A program made the translations under genes and the position numbers. A DNA stretch of 64,000 nucleotides from contig NZ_JAMSHO010000001.1 in NCBI RefSeq assembly GCF_040147005.1, positions 806,001-870,000 on the forward strand, given 5' to 3'. Source of the DNA: Halomonas sp. H10-9-1. GTDB taxonomy: Bacteria > Pseudomonadota > Gammaproteobacteria > Pseudomonadales > Halomonadaceae. This document shows positions 21,898-30,506 of this stretch, one piece after another; position 1 is the first letter of the stretch, and every line of letters starts with the position of its first letter. Below the pieces are notes generated by a model. It made no database searches and was not told the DNA's origin. It worked only from the letters and a program-made list of their open reading frames with translations.

Positions 21898-24240
21898 ATG
21901 AGCAATTACCGCCTGCAGCTGCTGCACGCCGCCGATATGGAAGGAGGCGGTGGTGACCTGCTGAACGCCCCCAACTTCGCCGCTATCGTCGATTACCTGG
22001 AGGATCAGGAAGCTAACTCGCTGTTCCTGAGTTCCGGTGACCTGGTGCTGCCGGGCCCGTACCTCGCCGCCGCAGGTGATAGCTCGCTACAGCCGGCGAT
22101 TCAGTCCGCCGCCGAGGCGATCTATGGCTTGCCGGCCGGCACGCTCGATGGAGTGACCGCCGCCTCGGGGCGGGTAGAAACTCTACTGATGGACCTGTTG
22201 GGTGCCGAAGCCGTCACCCTCGGCAACCACGAGTTCGACCAGGGCACCGGCCTGATCGCCGACATGATCGCCCCGGTCCTGGGCGAGGGTGGCACCCTGG
22301 CGGATCTCGAGTGGATGGGATCTCAGTTCCCCTACCTCTCGGCCAACCTGGATTTCAGCGGCGATGCCAACCTGGCTCCACTGGCCACCACCGAGCTGCT
22401 TGAACGCGATGCTTTCCGTGCCTCTCCGGAGCAGGTCGTGGCGGGCGCCGATACGCCCAAGCTGGCGCCGGCCATCGTCACCGAGCGTGGTGGTGAGCAG
22501 GTCGGCATCATCGGCCTGACCACCCAGATCCTTGAGAGCATCTCCTCGCCGGGCAGCACCGAGGTGCTGGCCGGTGGCAGCAACGACATGCAGGCCCTGG
22601 CCGAGTTGGTACAGCCGATCATCGACCAGCTGGAGGCCCAGGGCGTCAACAAGATCGTGCTGGCTTCGCATCTTCAGCAGATCCAGTTCGAGGAAGAGCT
22701 GGCCACCCTGCTCGATGGTGTCGATATCGTGATGGCGGGCGGCTCCAACGCCCTGCTGGCTGATGCCGAGGATGTCGATCGGGGCCTTTACCCCGGCGCT
22801 CCGGCCCCCTACAACGCCTACCCCATCCTGACCCAGGACGCCGCCGGTGACGACGTGGCCATCATCAACACCGATGGCGGCTGGCGCTACGTGGGGCAGC
22901 TGGTGGTGGAGTTCGACGAGGAGGGGCGGCTGATCGCCGACTCGCTGGGTCCCGAGACCTCCGGTGTCTACGCCGCGACGGATGCGCAGGTGGAGGCACT
23001 GTGGGGTGACCTGGAGAGCGCCTTCGCCGAGGGCACCAAGGGCGATATCGCCGAGGAGCTGGTCGGCGCGGTCGCCGAGTTCGTCTCCGAGCAGGATGGC
23101 AACATCCTGGGCCTGACCGACACCTACCTGGTCGGTGAGCGCGGCGCGGTGCGCACCGAAGAGACCAACCTGGGTAATCTCACCGCCGATGCCAACCTCT
23201 GGTATGCACGCCAGGTGGATGACGAGGTGCTGGTCTCCTTCAAGAACGGTGGCGGCATCCGCGAGCCTATCGGTCGGGTGGTCGTGGAAGGTGACGACGG
23301 TGAGCCGCGTTATGAAGCGCCCGCCGCCGATGCCGCCATCGGCAAGCCGGAAGGCGGTGTATCGCAGCTGGACGCGGCCTCGGCGCTGCGCTTCAACAAC
23401 GACCTTGCCATCATCAGCGTGACACGCGAGAAGCTCCTGGAGGTGCTGGAGCATGCCGTGGCGGCTTCCGCGCCTGGGGTCACCGCCGGCCAGTTCGCCC
23501 AGGTCGGTGGCATCCAGTACAGCTTCGACTGGGAGCAGCCCGCCGGCGAGCGTATACAGAGCGCCGCCATCGTGAGCGAGGAGGGTGAAACCCTCGATGT
23601 GCTGGCCGTGGATGGCCGTTTGGTGGGCAATGCCGACAAGCTCGTCAAGGTGGTGACCCTCGGCTTCCTGGCCGACGGCGGTGACGGCTATCCCCTTGGC
23701 GAGGGTAGCTATCAGCAGCGCGTCGACCTGGTCGAAACGCTGACCGATGACGGGGCCTTCACCTTCGCCCCGGCGGGCACCGAGCAAGACGCCTTCGCCG
23801 AGTACATGGCCGCCTTCCATGCAGAGACGGCGTTCAGTGAAGTGGAAACCCCGGCCTCGGAAGACACCCGCATCCAGAACCTGGCCGAGCGCGATGACGC
23901 GGTGCTTGAAGGCGATGCCGGTGTGCTGCTGCGGCTCTACGACGCCGCCTTCGACCGCGATGCCGACGGCGCCGGGCTGGGCTACTGGCTGGACCGCCAG
24001 GAAATTCTGCAGACAGAGCAGATCGCTGACTTCTTTGTCGTCTCAGACGAGTTCAAGCAGCTCCACGATTCGATCGAACATGCCGCCTTCGTTGATCTCA
24101 TGTATCAGAATGTGCTGGAGCGCGAAGCCGATGCCGCCGGCCGTGACTACTGGATCGAGCAGCTGGCCGAGGGCGACAGTATGGGTGCGGTAATGGTCGG
24201 GTTCACCGAGTCTGATGAATCACAGGGGCTTATTGCCTGA
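21898..24240 (+). CDS. Secreted 5'-nucleotidase/metallophosphatase with C-terminal DUF4214
   Basis: 780 residues. A calcineurin-like metallophosphatase domain (~1-330) has LLHAADMEGG, FLSSGDLVLPGP, GNHEFDQG and the His of VLASHLQQ. The 5_nucleotid_C domain (~400-590) carries FKNGGGIREPIG and ASALRFNND, which bind the nucleotide base. Residues ~685-780 form two DUF4214 units (LYDAAFDRDADGAGLGYWLD; LMYQNVLEREADAAGRDYWI). The motif usually reading D-x-H is A-A-D-M-E here, so metal ligation at that site differs from classic UshA. I chose ATG 21898 (GGAG at 21886-21889). No signal peptide is present and the protein ends GLIA, consistent with type I export. Expected action is dephosphorylation of extracellular nucleotides, complementing the divergent nuclease. 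Confidence 0.9.
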   Translation: MSNYRLQLLHAADMEGGGGDLLNAPNFAAIVDYLEDQEANSLFLSSGDLVLPGPYLAAAGDSSLQPAIQSAAEAIYGLPAGTLDGVTAASGRVETLLMDLLGAEAVTLGNHEFDQGTGLIADMIAPVLGEGGTLADLEWMGSQFPYLSANLDFSGDANLAPLATTELLERDAFRASPEQVVAGADTPKLAPAIVTERGGEQVGIIGLTTQILESISSPGSTEVLAGGSNDMQALAELVQPIIDQLEAQGVNKIVLASHLQQIQFEEELATLLDGVDIVMAGGSNALLADAEDVDRGLYPGAPAPYNAYPILTQDAAGDDVAIINTDGGWRYVGQLVVEFDEEGRLIADSLGPETSGVYAATDAQVEALWGDLESAFAEGTKGDIAEELVGAVAEFVSEQDGNILGLTDTYLVGERGAVRTEETNLGNLTADANLWYARQVDDEVLVSFKNGGGIREPIGRVVVEGDDGEPRYEAPAADAAIGKPEGGVSQLDAASALRFNNDLAIISVTREKLLEVLEHAVAASAPGVTAGQFAQVGGIQYSFDWEQPAGERIQSAAIVSEEGETLDVLAVDGRLVGNADKLVKVVTLGFLADGGDGYPLGEGSYQQRVDLVETLTDDGAFTFAPAGTEQDAFAEYMAAFHAETAFSEVETPASEDTRIQNLAERDDAVLEGDAGVLLRLYDAAFDRDADGAGLGYWLDRQEILQTEQIADFFVVSDEFKQLHDSIEHAAFVDLMYQNVLEREADAAGRDYWIEQLAEGDSMGAVMVGFTESDESQGLIA

Positions 24241-24260
24241 CACGCCTCTGTAGAGGTGTT

Positions 24261-24289
24261 ACCGGCCCCGCTGACCATGCGGGGCCGGT
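24261..24289 (+). terminator. Intrinsic terminator of the nucleotidase gene
   Basis: Eleven-base-pair stem accggccccgc / gcggggccggt, loop tgaccat, followed by tgttttta. Confidence 0.88.
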
Positions 24290-24416
24290 TGTTTTTAGCA
24301 TGCCGGTTGGCCTCCGCTACCGACATACGGGGGATTCTGGTATCCTCCCAAAGTTAATCGCTCAATTTCGATTGGTCAGCTTCAACGCATTTTTCCCTTC
24401 AACGGTGAATCGCCCC

Positions 24417-26207
24417 ATGGCAAAGCAACAAGATGCCACGGATCTGCAGCGCGCCCTCCGTGCGTGTCGTGGTTCCTTCGTCTCGGTCGGCTTCTTCAGC
24501 ATGTTCGTCAATATCCTTATGCTGGTCCCGCCGATGTACATGCTCCAGGTCTACGACCGGGTGCTGACCACCCAGAGCGAAGAGACGCTGCTGATGCTGA
24601 CCCTGGTGGTCGTCTTCCTGTTTATGGTGATGGGTGGGCTCGAGCTGGTGCGCTCCAGGATGCTGGTGCGCGTCGGCAACCGGCTGGATACCAACATCAA
24701 TGCGCGCCTCTATAGCGCCATGTTCCGGCGCAGCGTGGTCACTCAGGGCCAGCACAGCGCCCAGCCGCTTAGCGATCTGACCGGCCTGCGCCAGTTCCTC
24801 ACCGGTAATGGTCTGTTTGCCTTTTTCGATGCCCCCTGGGTGCCGGTCTACCTTGGGGTGCTGTTCCTGTTTCACCCCTGGCTTGGCATCTTCGCTACCT
24901 GTGCCGGCATCGTGCTGCTGATCCTGGCCATCGCCAACGAGAAGGCCACCAAGGGGTTGTTGGCTGAAGCCAACAGTGAGCATATCAAGGCTCAGGATCT
25001 GGCAAACTCCAACTTGCGCAATGCCGAGGTGCTGCATGCCATGGGCATGTTGCCTGGCATCATGGGCCGTTGGGCCGAGAAGCATCACGAGTTCCTGGCC
25101 AAGCAGTCACAGGCCAGCGACCGTGCCGGCGCGCTGACCAATGCCTCCAAGGTGCTGCGCCTGCTGTTCCAGTCGATGATTCTGGGCCTGGGGGCCTATC
25201 TGGTGCTGCAGGCCGAAATGACGCCAGGCATGATGATCGCGGGCTCGATCATCATGGGTCGTGCCCTGGCGCCCATCGATCAGATGATCGGCAGTTGGAA
25301 GGGGTTTGTCAGTGCACGTGGTGCCTATGGGCGACTCAACGAACTGCTGACTCAGATCCCCGAAGATAATCGTCGCATGTCTCTGCCGGCACCCAAGGGT
25401 GATCTTGCGGTGGAGACCGTGGTGGCGGCCCCCCCGGGGGTGCGTATGGCGACCATCCGCGGCATCAATTTCGATACACCGGCGGGCGAGCATGTCGGCA
25501 TCATCGGTCCCAGTGCCGCCGGCAAGTCGACTCTGGCGCGTGTCCTGCTCGGCATCTGGCCGACCCAGGTGGGCAGTGTACGCCTGGATGGCGCCGAAAT
25601 GATGCATTACAACCGCGACGAACTTGGCCCTCATGTGGGCTACCTGCCCCAGGACATCGAGCTCTTTGACGGCACCATTAGTGAGAACATCGCACGCTTC
25701 GGCGAGGTGGACCCCGACAAGGTCGTCAAGGCTGCCAAGAAGGCCGGCGTTCACGAGATGATCCTCGAATTGCCGAACGGCTACGACACCTACATCTCCT
25801 CCACCAGTGGCGCGCTCTCCGGTGGTCAGCGTCAGCGCGTGGGACTGGCCAGGGCACTGTATGGTAATCCGGTCTTCATCGTGCTCGATGAGCCCAACTC
25901 CAATCTGGATGAGGCTGGCGAACGCCATCTGAGCCAGGCTATCCAGCATCTGAAGCAAGAAGGGGTGACACTGTTCGTCATCAGTCACCGCACCAGCGTG
26001 CTCAAGAACATGGACAAGCTGCTGGTCATGAAGGATGGCCAAGTCAGTGCCTACGGGCCCCGCGATCAAGTGATGGCACAGTTTGCAAAGAAGGGGGTAC
26101 AGCGACAGGGGCAGGTTAGTCAGGCATCTAACGCGCGACTAGCAGCGATCCGTGGTGGCCGTGGCGATACAAACTCTGCAGCAGGTATCACCGAGGAGCA
26201 GAAGTAA
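24417..26207 (+). CDS. Type I secretion system ABC permease/ATPase (PrtD-like)
   Basis: 596-residue exporter half-transporter, the energising inner-membrane subunit of a type I secretion system. Transmembrane helices span ~20-310 (FSMFVNILMLVPPMYMLQVY at the first). The nucleotide-binding domain has Walker A GPSAAGKSTLARVLLG, signature LSGGQRQRVGLARAL, Walker B VFIVLDEPNSNLD and the switch His in FVISHRTS. It lacks the N-terminal C39 peptidase-like domain of HlyB, which places it with PrtD/RsaD-type exporters of proteases, lipases and S-layer proteins. The ATG at 24417 fits the family start better than the upstream GTG/ATG. It is the first gene of a three-gene operon overlapping the HlyD gene by one base. 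Confidence 0.95.
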   Translation: MAKQQDATDLQRALRACRGSFVSVGFFSMFVNILMLVPPMYMLQVYDRVLTTQSEETLLMLTLVVVFLFMVMGGLELVRSRMLVRVGNRLDTNINARLYSAMFRRSVVTQGQHSAQPLSDLTGLRQFLTGNGLFAFFDAPWVPVYLGVLFLFHPWLGIFATCAGIVLLILAIANEKATKGLLAEANSEHIKAQDLANSNLRNAEVLHAMGMLPGIMGRWAEKHHEFLAKQSQASDRAGALTNASKVLRLLFQSMILGLGAYLVLQAEMTPGMMIAGSIIMGRALAPIDQMIGSWKGFVSARGAYGRLNELLTQIPEDNRRMSLPAPKGDLAVETVVAAPPGVRMATIRGINFDTPAGEHVGIIGPSAAGKSTLARVLLGIWPTQVGSVRLDGAEMMHYNRDELGPHVGYLPQDIELFDGTISENIARFGEVDPDKVVKAAKKAGVHEMILELPNGYDTYISSTSGALSGGQRQRVGLARALYGNPVFIVLDEPNSNLDEAGERHLSQAIQHLKQEGVTLFVISHRTSVLKNMDKLLVMKDGQVSAYGPRDQVMAQFAKKGVQRQGQVSQASNARLAAIRGGRGDTNSAAGITEEQK

Positions 26208-27601
26208 TGGCTGACAAGCATGAAACTGATGCAGGCCAGCAAGCCGTGTCACGTCCCGAAATCGATGTCACCCCCCAGCCACAAACTCTTGAAGGGGAGT
26301 ATAGCGAGAAGCTACCCACCAGCGACAAGGGCTATCGTCGCCTGGGCATCATCATCCTGTTGATCGCCTTCGGTGGCTTCGGTACCTGGGCCCTGACCGC
26401 TTCGCTGGCGATCGCCGTGGTAGCTCCTGGTAATGTCTCCATGGAGTCCTTCAAACGCACCGTGCAGCACCTGGAAGGTGGTATCGTCCGGGAGCTGCTC
26501 GTCGAGGATGGCGACAAGGTAGAGGCGGGCGATCCGCTGGTGATCCTCAGCGATACCCAGGCACGCTCCCAGCTTGACATCGCCCGCTCCCAGTATCTTA
26601 TCAACCGCGCCATGGAGGTTCGTCTGCTCGCCGAGCAGCAGGGTGCCGCCGAGGTCCTGACGTTTCCTGATGAGCTTACGGAGAGCGAACGTGACCGCGT
26701 ACAGCAGGTGCTGGCCGTTCAGCGCAGCCTCTTCGTGGCCCGTCGTGAATCGCTCCAGGGTGCGCTCGACTCGCTGGATGAGCAGGTTCAGCAGATGCGC
26801 AACCAGATCGAAGGGCTCGAGAGCCAGATCGGCATCAACCGCCAGCGGGTCAGCTCGCTGAAGTCCGAAGCCGAAGATTTCCGGTCTCTCTTTCGTGAGG
26901 GGTTGGGCGACAATCAGCGTTTACGTGAACTAGAGCGCCAGGTGCTGGAATACGAGGGGCGTATCGCCGAGCACCGTTCCCAGATCTCAAGCCTGAAGTC
27001 CCAGATCAGCGAGAACCAGCTGCAGAAGGAGGTTCGCCGCCAGGAGTTCCAGTCCGAGGTGGGCGAACAGCTGCGCAACGCTCAGGCCCAGATCGCCGAA
27101 GCCGAGGAGCGCATCACCTCGCTGACCGACCAGGTCAACCGCACCACCATCGAGGCCCCTGTCTCCGGCACCGTGGTGGGGCGCCAGGTACATACCATCG
27201 GAGCGGTGATCCGCGGTGGTGACCCCATCATGGATATCGTGCCGGCAGGGGATGGCTTTGTGGTCGAGGCGCGCGTTCCCAATCGCGATATCGACAACAT
27301 CTTCATCGGCCAGTCGGCGACCATTCGCTTCTCTGCATTCAATCAGCGCCTCTCCAACGAGATTGATGGCGAGATTATCCATGTCAGCGCCGACAGCTTC
27401 GAAGATGAAGCCACCGGCCAGATGTACTATAGGGCGCGGGTTCGGGTGACCGAAGAGGGAGAAAAGGACATGACCGAACAGATGCAGCTGCTTTCCGGCA
27501 TGCCCGCCGAGGTGCTGATCCGCACCGGAGAGCGCACCTTCGCCAGCTACATTGCCAAACCGATCACCGACATGCTGGCGCGTGCCATGAGGGAAGAGTG
27601 A
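26207..27601 (+). CDS. Type I secretion membrane fusion protein (HlyD/PrtE family)
   Basis: 464-residue periplasmic adaptor of the same type I system. There is a single N-terminal membrane helix (~45-68; IIILLIAFGGFGTWALTASL), a first lipoyl half (RTVQHLEGGIVRELLVEDGD, the classic HlyD Q-H-x-E-G-G motif) and a long coiled-coil hairpin (~140-300). The second lipoyl half is VSGTVVGRQVHTIGAVI, and the C-terminal beta domain contains the HlyD signature around GMPAEVLIRTGERTF. It bridges the ABC subunit and the TolC-like channel encoded on either side. Start overlaps the ABC stop by one base. Confidence 0.95.
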   Translation: MADKHETDAGQQAVSRPEIDVTPQPQTLEGEYSEKLPTSDKGYRRLGIIILLIAFGGFGTWALTASLAIAVVAPGNVSMESFKRTVQHLEGGIVRELLVEDGDKVEAGDPLVILSDTQARSQLDIARSQYLINRAMEVRLLAEQQGAAEVLTFPDELTESERDRVQQVLAVQRSLFVARRESLQGALDSLDEQVQQMRNQIEGLESQIGINRQRVSSLKSEAEDFRSLFREGLGDNQRLRELERQVLEYEGRIAEHRSQISSLKSQISENQLQKEVRRQEFQSEVGEQLRNAQAQIAEAEERITSLTDQVNRTTIEAPVSGTVVGRQVHTIGAVIRGGDPIMDIVPAGDGFVVEARVPNRDIDNIFIGQSATIRFSAFNQRLSNEIDGEIIHVSADSFEDEATGQMYYRARVRVTEEGEKDMTEQMQLLSGMPAEVLIRTGERTFASYIAKPITDMLARAMREE

Positions 27602-29094
27602 TGCGTCGAGATCGAAGCCGCCGCCTGGTCGCCCTGACGCCTCTGGCCCTTGCCGTCGCGCTTTCCGCCCAGGCCCAGGAACCAGGGGCCCAGGAGCCAG
27701 CAGCACAGCCGCCGGCCGGCGATGAGGCGCTTTCCGCCCTTGCCGAACTGGAGGCCGCCGCGGAGCAGTCTGCACAGCGCCCGCTGCCGCAGCTGCCGCT
27801 GCTGGTCGAGCGAGCCATGCAGAACGATGTTGACCTCTCTCGCCAGCGCTATGAGCTGCAGGCCAGTGAGCGCGAGATCGACAAGGCCTGGGCTCAGCTC
27901 AAGCCGCAGCTGTCGGCCAGTGCCAGCTATCAGTATCAGCAGGGCGACAACTACTACACCGACAACCCCAGCTATGACCCGTCCAATGAGCGCGTCGACC
28001 CGGATAACGAGGCGCGCTACGAGGGCACCACACGCGACACCCTGTGGCAGGTCAGTCTCAGCCAGCCACTGTTCAGCCTGGAGCGTTGGCGCGGGGTGGA
28101 TCGTGCCGAGCAGCAGGTGGATGCCGCCGAGCTGGACCTGGCCCTGGTCGAGCGCGATCTGGCCCTGTCGGTCAGCGAGGCCTACCTCAACGCCTTCACC
28201 GCCTCCCGCAAGCTGGCCACCCTCAATGCCCAGCAAGAAGCGCTCGACCTCCAGGTTCGCCAGGCCCAGCGTGCTTATGAGCTGGGGGTCGGCGATCGCA
28301 TCAACCTGCTGGAGGCGCAGTCGCGATTCGACCAGGCCATCGCCGATGCCGTGCAGGCCGAGAACGAGCTGGATGACGCCCTCAGCGAGCTCGAGCGCCT
28401 CACCGGCCTGCGTCCCGATTTCGGAGAGGCCCAGCTCGGCGAGGTGGATGACGTAAGCCTGGATGAGCTGGCTCGGGATGAGCAGGAGTGGCTGGCCTCC
28501 ATCGGTAATAACCTTGACGTCTTGCGCGCCCAGGCCGAGCAGGCCATCGCACGCAGCGACACCCGGGTGAGGCGCAGCGGCTACTACCCCGAACTCAACC
28601 TCAACCTCAGCTACAGCGATCGTGCCTCCAACGACCCGTTTCGGGAGAGCCAGGATGCACGGGCCAGTGTCCAGCTGGAGGTGCCGATCTATCGGGGTGG
28701 CTATACCACCGCCAATGTCGAGCAGGGCGAGCTGAGCGCCATGGCGGCGCAGGAAGCGCTGGACAACCAGCGTAATCTCACCGCCCAGGAGGTGCGCAGT
28801 CGTCTGCGTTCGCTGAACGGCAACAGCCGACGCATGGAAGCCCTCAAGCAGGCCATCGAGTCCAGCCAGCTGTTCCTCGAGGCCGCCGAGCGTGGTGAAC
28901 AGCTTGGCCTGCGTGACCTGGTCGATGTGCTCGACGCCCGCTCCAGCCTCTACGATCAGCGCATTCAATTCATCGATACCCTTGGCCGCTATGCTCAGGA
29001 CCGCCTGGCGCTGGAAGCCGCCATCGGCAACCTGGGCACCGACGACCTTCAGCAGACCATGCGGCTACTGGCGCAGGTCGTGCCGACCGACTGA
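27601..29094 (+). CDS. TolC-family outer-membrane channel of the type I system
   Basis: 497-residue TolC-like protein. A signal peptide (residues 1-~26, ending AQAQ) is followed by a Gln/Pro/Ala-rich spacer and two homologous TolC repeats. Each repeat has the helix-strand pattern; for example YELQASEREIDKAWAQLKPQ and YELGVGDRINLLEAQSRFDQ in the first half, and the equivalent RDLVDVLDARSSLYDQR in the second. It forms the trimeric exit duct of the type I secretion system whose ABC and HlyD parts precede it. ATG 27601 shares one base with the HlyD stop. It is unusual but not unique that all three components lie in one operon; in Caulobacter the TolC part (RsaF) is encoded a short distance away. 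Confidence 0.93.
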   Translation: MRRDRSRRLVALTPLALAVALSAQAQEPGAQEPAAQPPAGDEALSALAELEAAAEQSAQRPLPQLPLLVERAMQNDVDLSRQRYELQASEREIDKAWAQLKPQLSASASYQYQQGDNYYTDNPSYDPSNERVDPDNEARYEGTTRDTLWQVSLSQPLFSLERWRGVDRAEQQVDAAELDLALVERDLALSVSEAYLNAFTASRKLATLNAQQEALDLQVRQAQRAYELGVGDRINLLEAQSRFDQAIADAVQAENELDDALSELERLTGLRPDFGEAQLGEVDDVSLDELARDEQEWLASIGNNLDVLRAQAEQAIARSDTRVRRSGYYPELNLNLSYSDRASNDPFRESQDARASVQLEVPIYRGGYTTANVEQGELSAMAAQEALDNQRNLTAQEVRSRLRSLNGNSRRMEALKQAIESSQLFLEAAERGEQLGLRDLVDVLDARSSLYDQRIQFIDTLGRYAQDRLALEAAIGNLGTDDLQQTMRLLAQVVPTD

Positions 29095-29108
29095 CGAGGA
29101 GCCCGGGC

Positions 29109-30488
29109 ATGGCAAGCGCATCCGCCGCGAGTGACTGGCTGCGTCGCGGCATGCGCAGCTTCGATGCCACCATCGCGCTGGCGGTGTCATGGCTCACCAT
29201 GCATGCCATGCCCTACCTCGATCACACCCAGGGGGTGGAGTATCCGCTGCTGATCGTGGTGGGCAGCCTGTTGCTACCCGCCTGCGGGGAGTTGCTTGGC
29301 CTCTATCGCCCCTGGCGCGGGCGCAGCCTGTTCACCATGCTCGGCGTCTATGCCGCGGGGTGGCTGCTGACCATCACCATCATCAGCCTGTTCCTGGTGG
29401 TCACCCACAGCGCGACCGTCTACTCACGCGCCTGGATGGGTGCCACCGCGCTGGGTGTGCTGGGGGTAGGTGCCCTGCTGCGTAGTGTGCTCTATCTGGT
29501 GTTGCGCCGCATTCGGTCCCGTGGACGTAACCTCAAGCGGGTGCTGGTCATCGGCACACCCGAGAACATCGCGCGCATCCAGCAGCGTCTCGACCAACAG
29601 CCCTTCTTGGGCTACCGCATTACCCGCTCCCTCGATGACCACGCCGGCGAGGGGGACACCCACTTCAAGAGCGTTGAGGAACTGGTCAGGCGCAGCATCT
29701 TCAGCCGCGATTTCGATGAAGTCTGGCTCGCCTACCCGCTGGCTGAGGGCGAGCGCGTCAAGCGACTGGCCGGCGCCCTGCAGGCGATGCCGGTAGATGT
29801 GCGGTATTTCCCCGACCTCAGCGATGTTCGTCTGCTCAACCACCGTGTCACCCAGGTGGCCGACATGTTCTCGCTAGACCTGAACCGCTCGCCGCTGGGT
29901 GGACCCATGCGCTGGGTCAAGGCCGTCGAAGACAGGCTGCTGGGTGCCATACTGTTTATCATGTTCTTGCCTGTCATGCTGATCATCTACGCTTTGGTGC
30001 GCTGGAAGATGGGAGGGCCGGTGCTCTTCAAGCAGTACCGACATGGCCTCGACGGTAAACTCTTTCGCATCTATAAGTTTCGCACCATGGTGCATCACCC
30101 TACGAAAGGTACTCCACAGGCGCGGCCTGGTGACCCAAGGGTGACGCCGCTCGGCAGCTTTTTACGACGCACAAGCCTGGATGAGTTGCCACAACTCTAT
30201 AATGTACTGCAGGGGCGTATGTCACTGGTGGGCCCTCGCCCGCATGCAGAAGGGCACAATGAATATTATAAGGATGAGATCGACATCTACATGCAGCGGC
30301 ATCGGGTCAAACCCGGCATGACCGGTTGGGCGCAGGTCAATGGGTTGCGCGGCATCACCCAAGACATCAGTATCATGCGCAAACGAGTCGAATATGACCT
30401 TTACTACATAGACAACTGGTCGCTTGCCTTCGATATCAAGATCCTTTTCATGACGGTGTCACGCGGCTTTATCAACCATCAGCCGTGA
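29109..30488 (+). CDS. Undecaprenyl-phosphate hexose-1-phosphate transferase (WcaJ/WbaP type)
   Basis: 459-residue polyisoprenyl-phosphate sugar transferase, which starts repeat-unit synthesis by placing a sugar-1-phosphate on undecaprenyl phosphate. Four or five N-terminal membrane helices (~15-135), a soluble Rossmann-like domain (KRVLVIGTPENIARIQQRLD), a membrane re-entry helix (~275-300) and the catalytic domain are visible. The catalytic domain has GPVLFKQYRHGLDGKLF, IYKFRTMV, the DE of TSLDELPQLYNVLQGRM and SLVGPRPHA. The length fits the glucose/galactose-transferring WcaJ class; the sugar is not certain. It starts 14 bp after the TolC gene behind a GAGGAG, so the secretion and polysaccharide genes may share a transcript. 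Confidence 0.93.
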   Translation: MASASAASDWLRRGMRSFDATIALAVSWLTMHAMPYLDHTQGVEYPLLIVVGSLLLPACGELLGLYRPWRGRSLFTMLGVYAAGWLLTITIISLFLVVTHSATVYSRAWMGATALGVLGVGALLRSVLYLVLRRIRSRGRNLKRVLVIGTPENIARIQQRLDQQPFLGYRITRSLDDHAGEGDTHFKSVEELVRRSIFSRDFDEVWLAYPLAEGERVKRLAGALQAMPVDVRYFPDLSDVRLLNHRVTQVADMFSLDLNRSPLGGPMRWVKAVEDRLLGAILFIMFLPVMLIIYALVRWKMGGPVLFKQYRHGLDGKLFRIYKFRTMVHHPTKGTPQARPGDPRVTPLGSFLRRTSLDELPQLYNVLQGRMSLVGPRPHAEGHNEYYKDEIDIYMQRHRVKPGMTGWAQVNGLRGITQDISIMRKRVEYDLYYIDNWSLAFDIKILFMTVSRGFINHQP

Positions 30489-30506
30489 ACCAGTGGAACT
30501 TTACGT

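Noticed and set aside
22183..23820. 545-codon minus-strand frame opposite the nucleotidase
   Set aside because: Antisense shadow without domains or a start signal.
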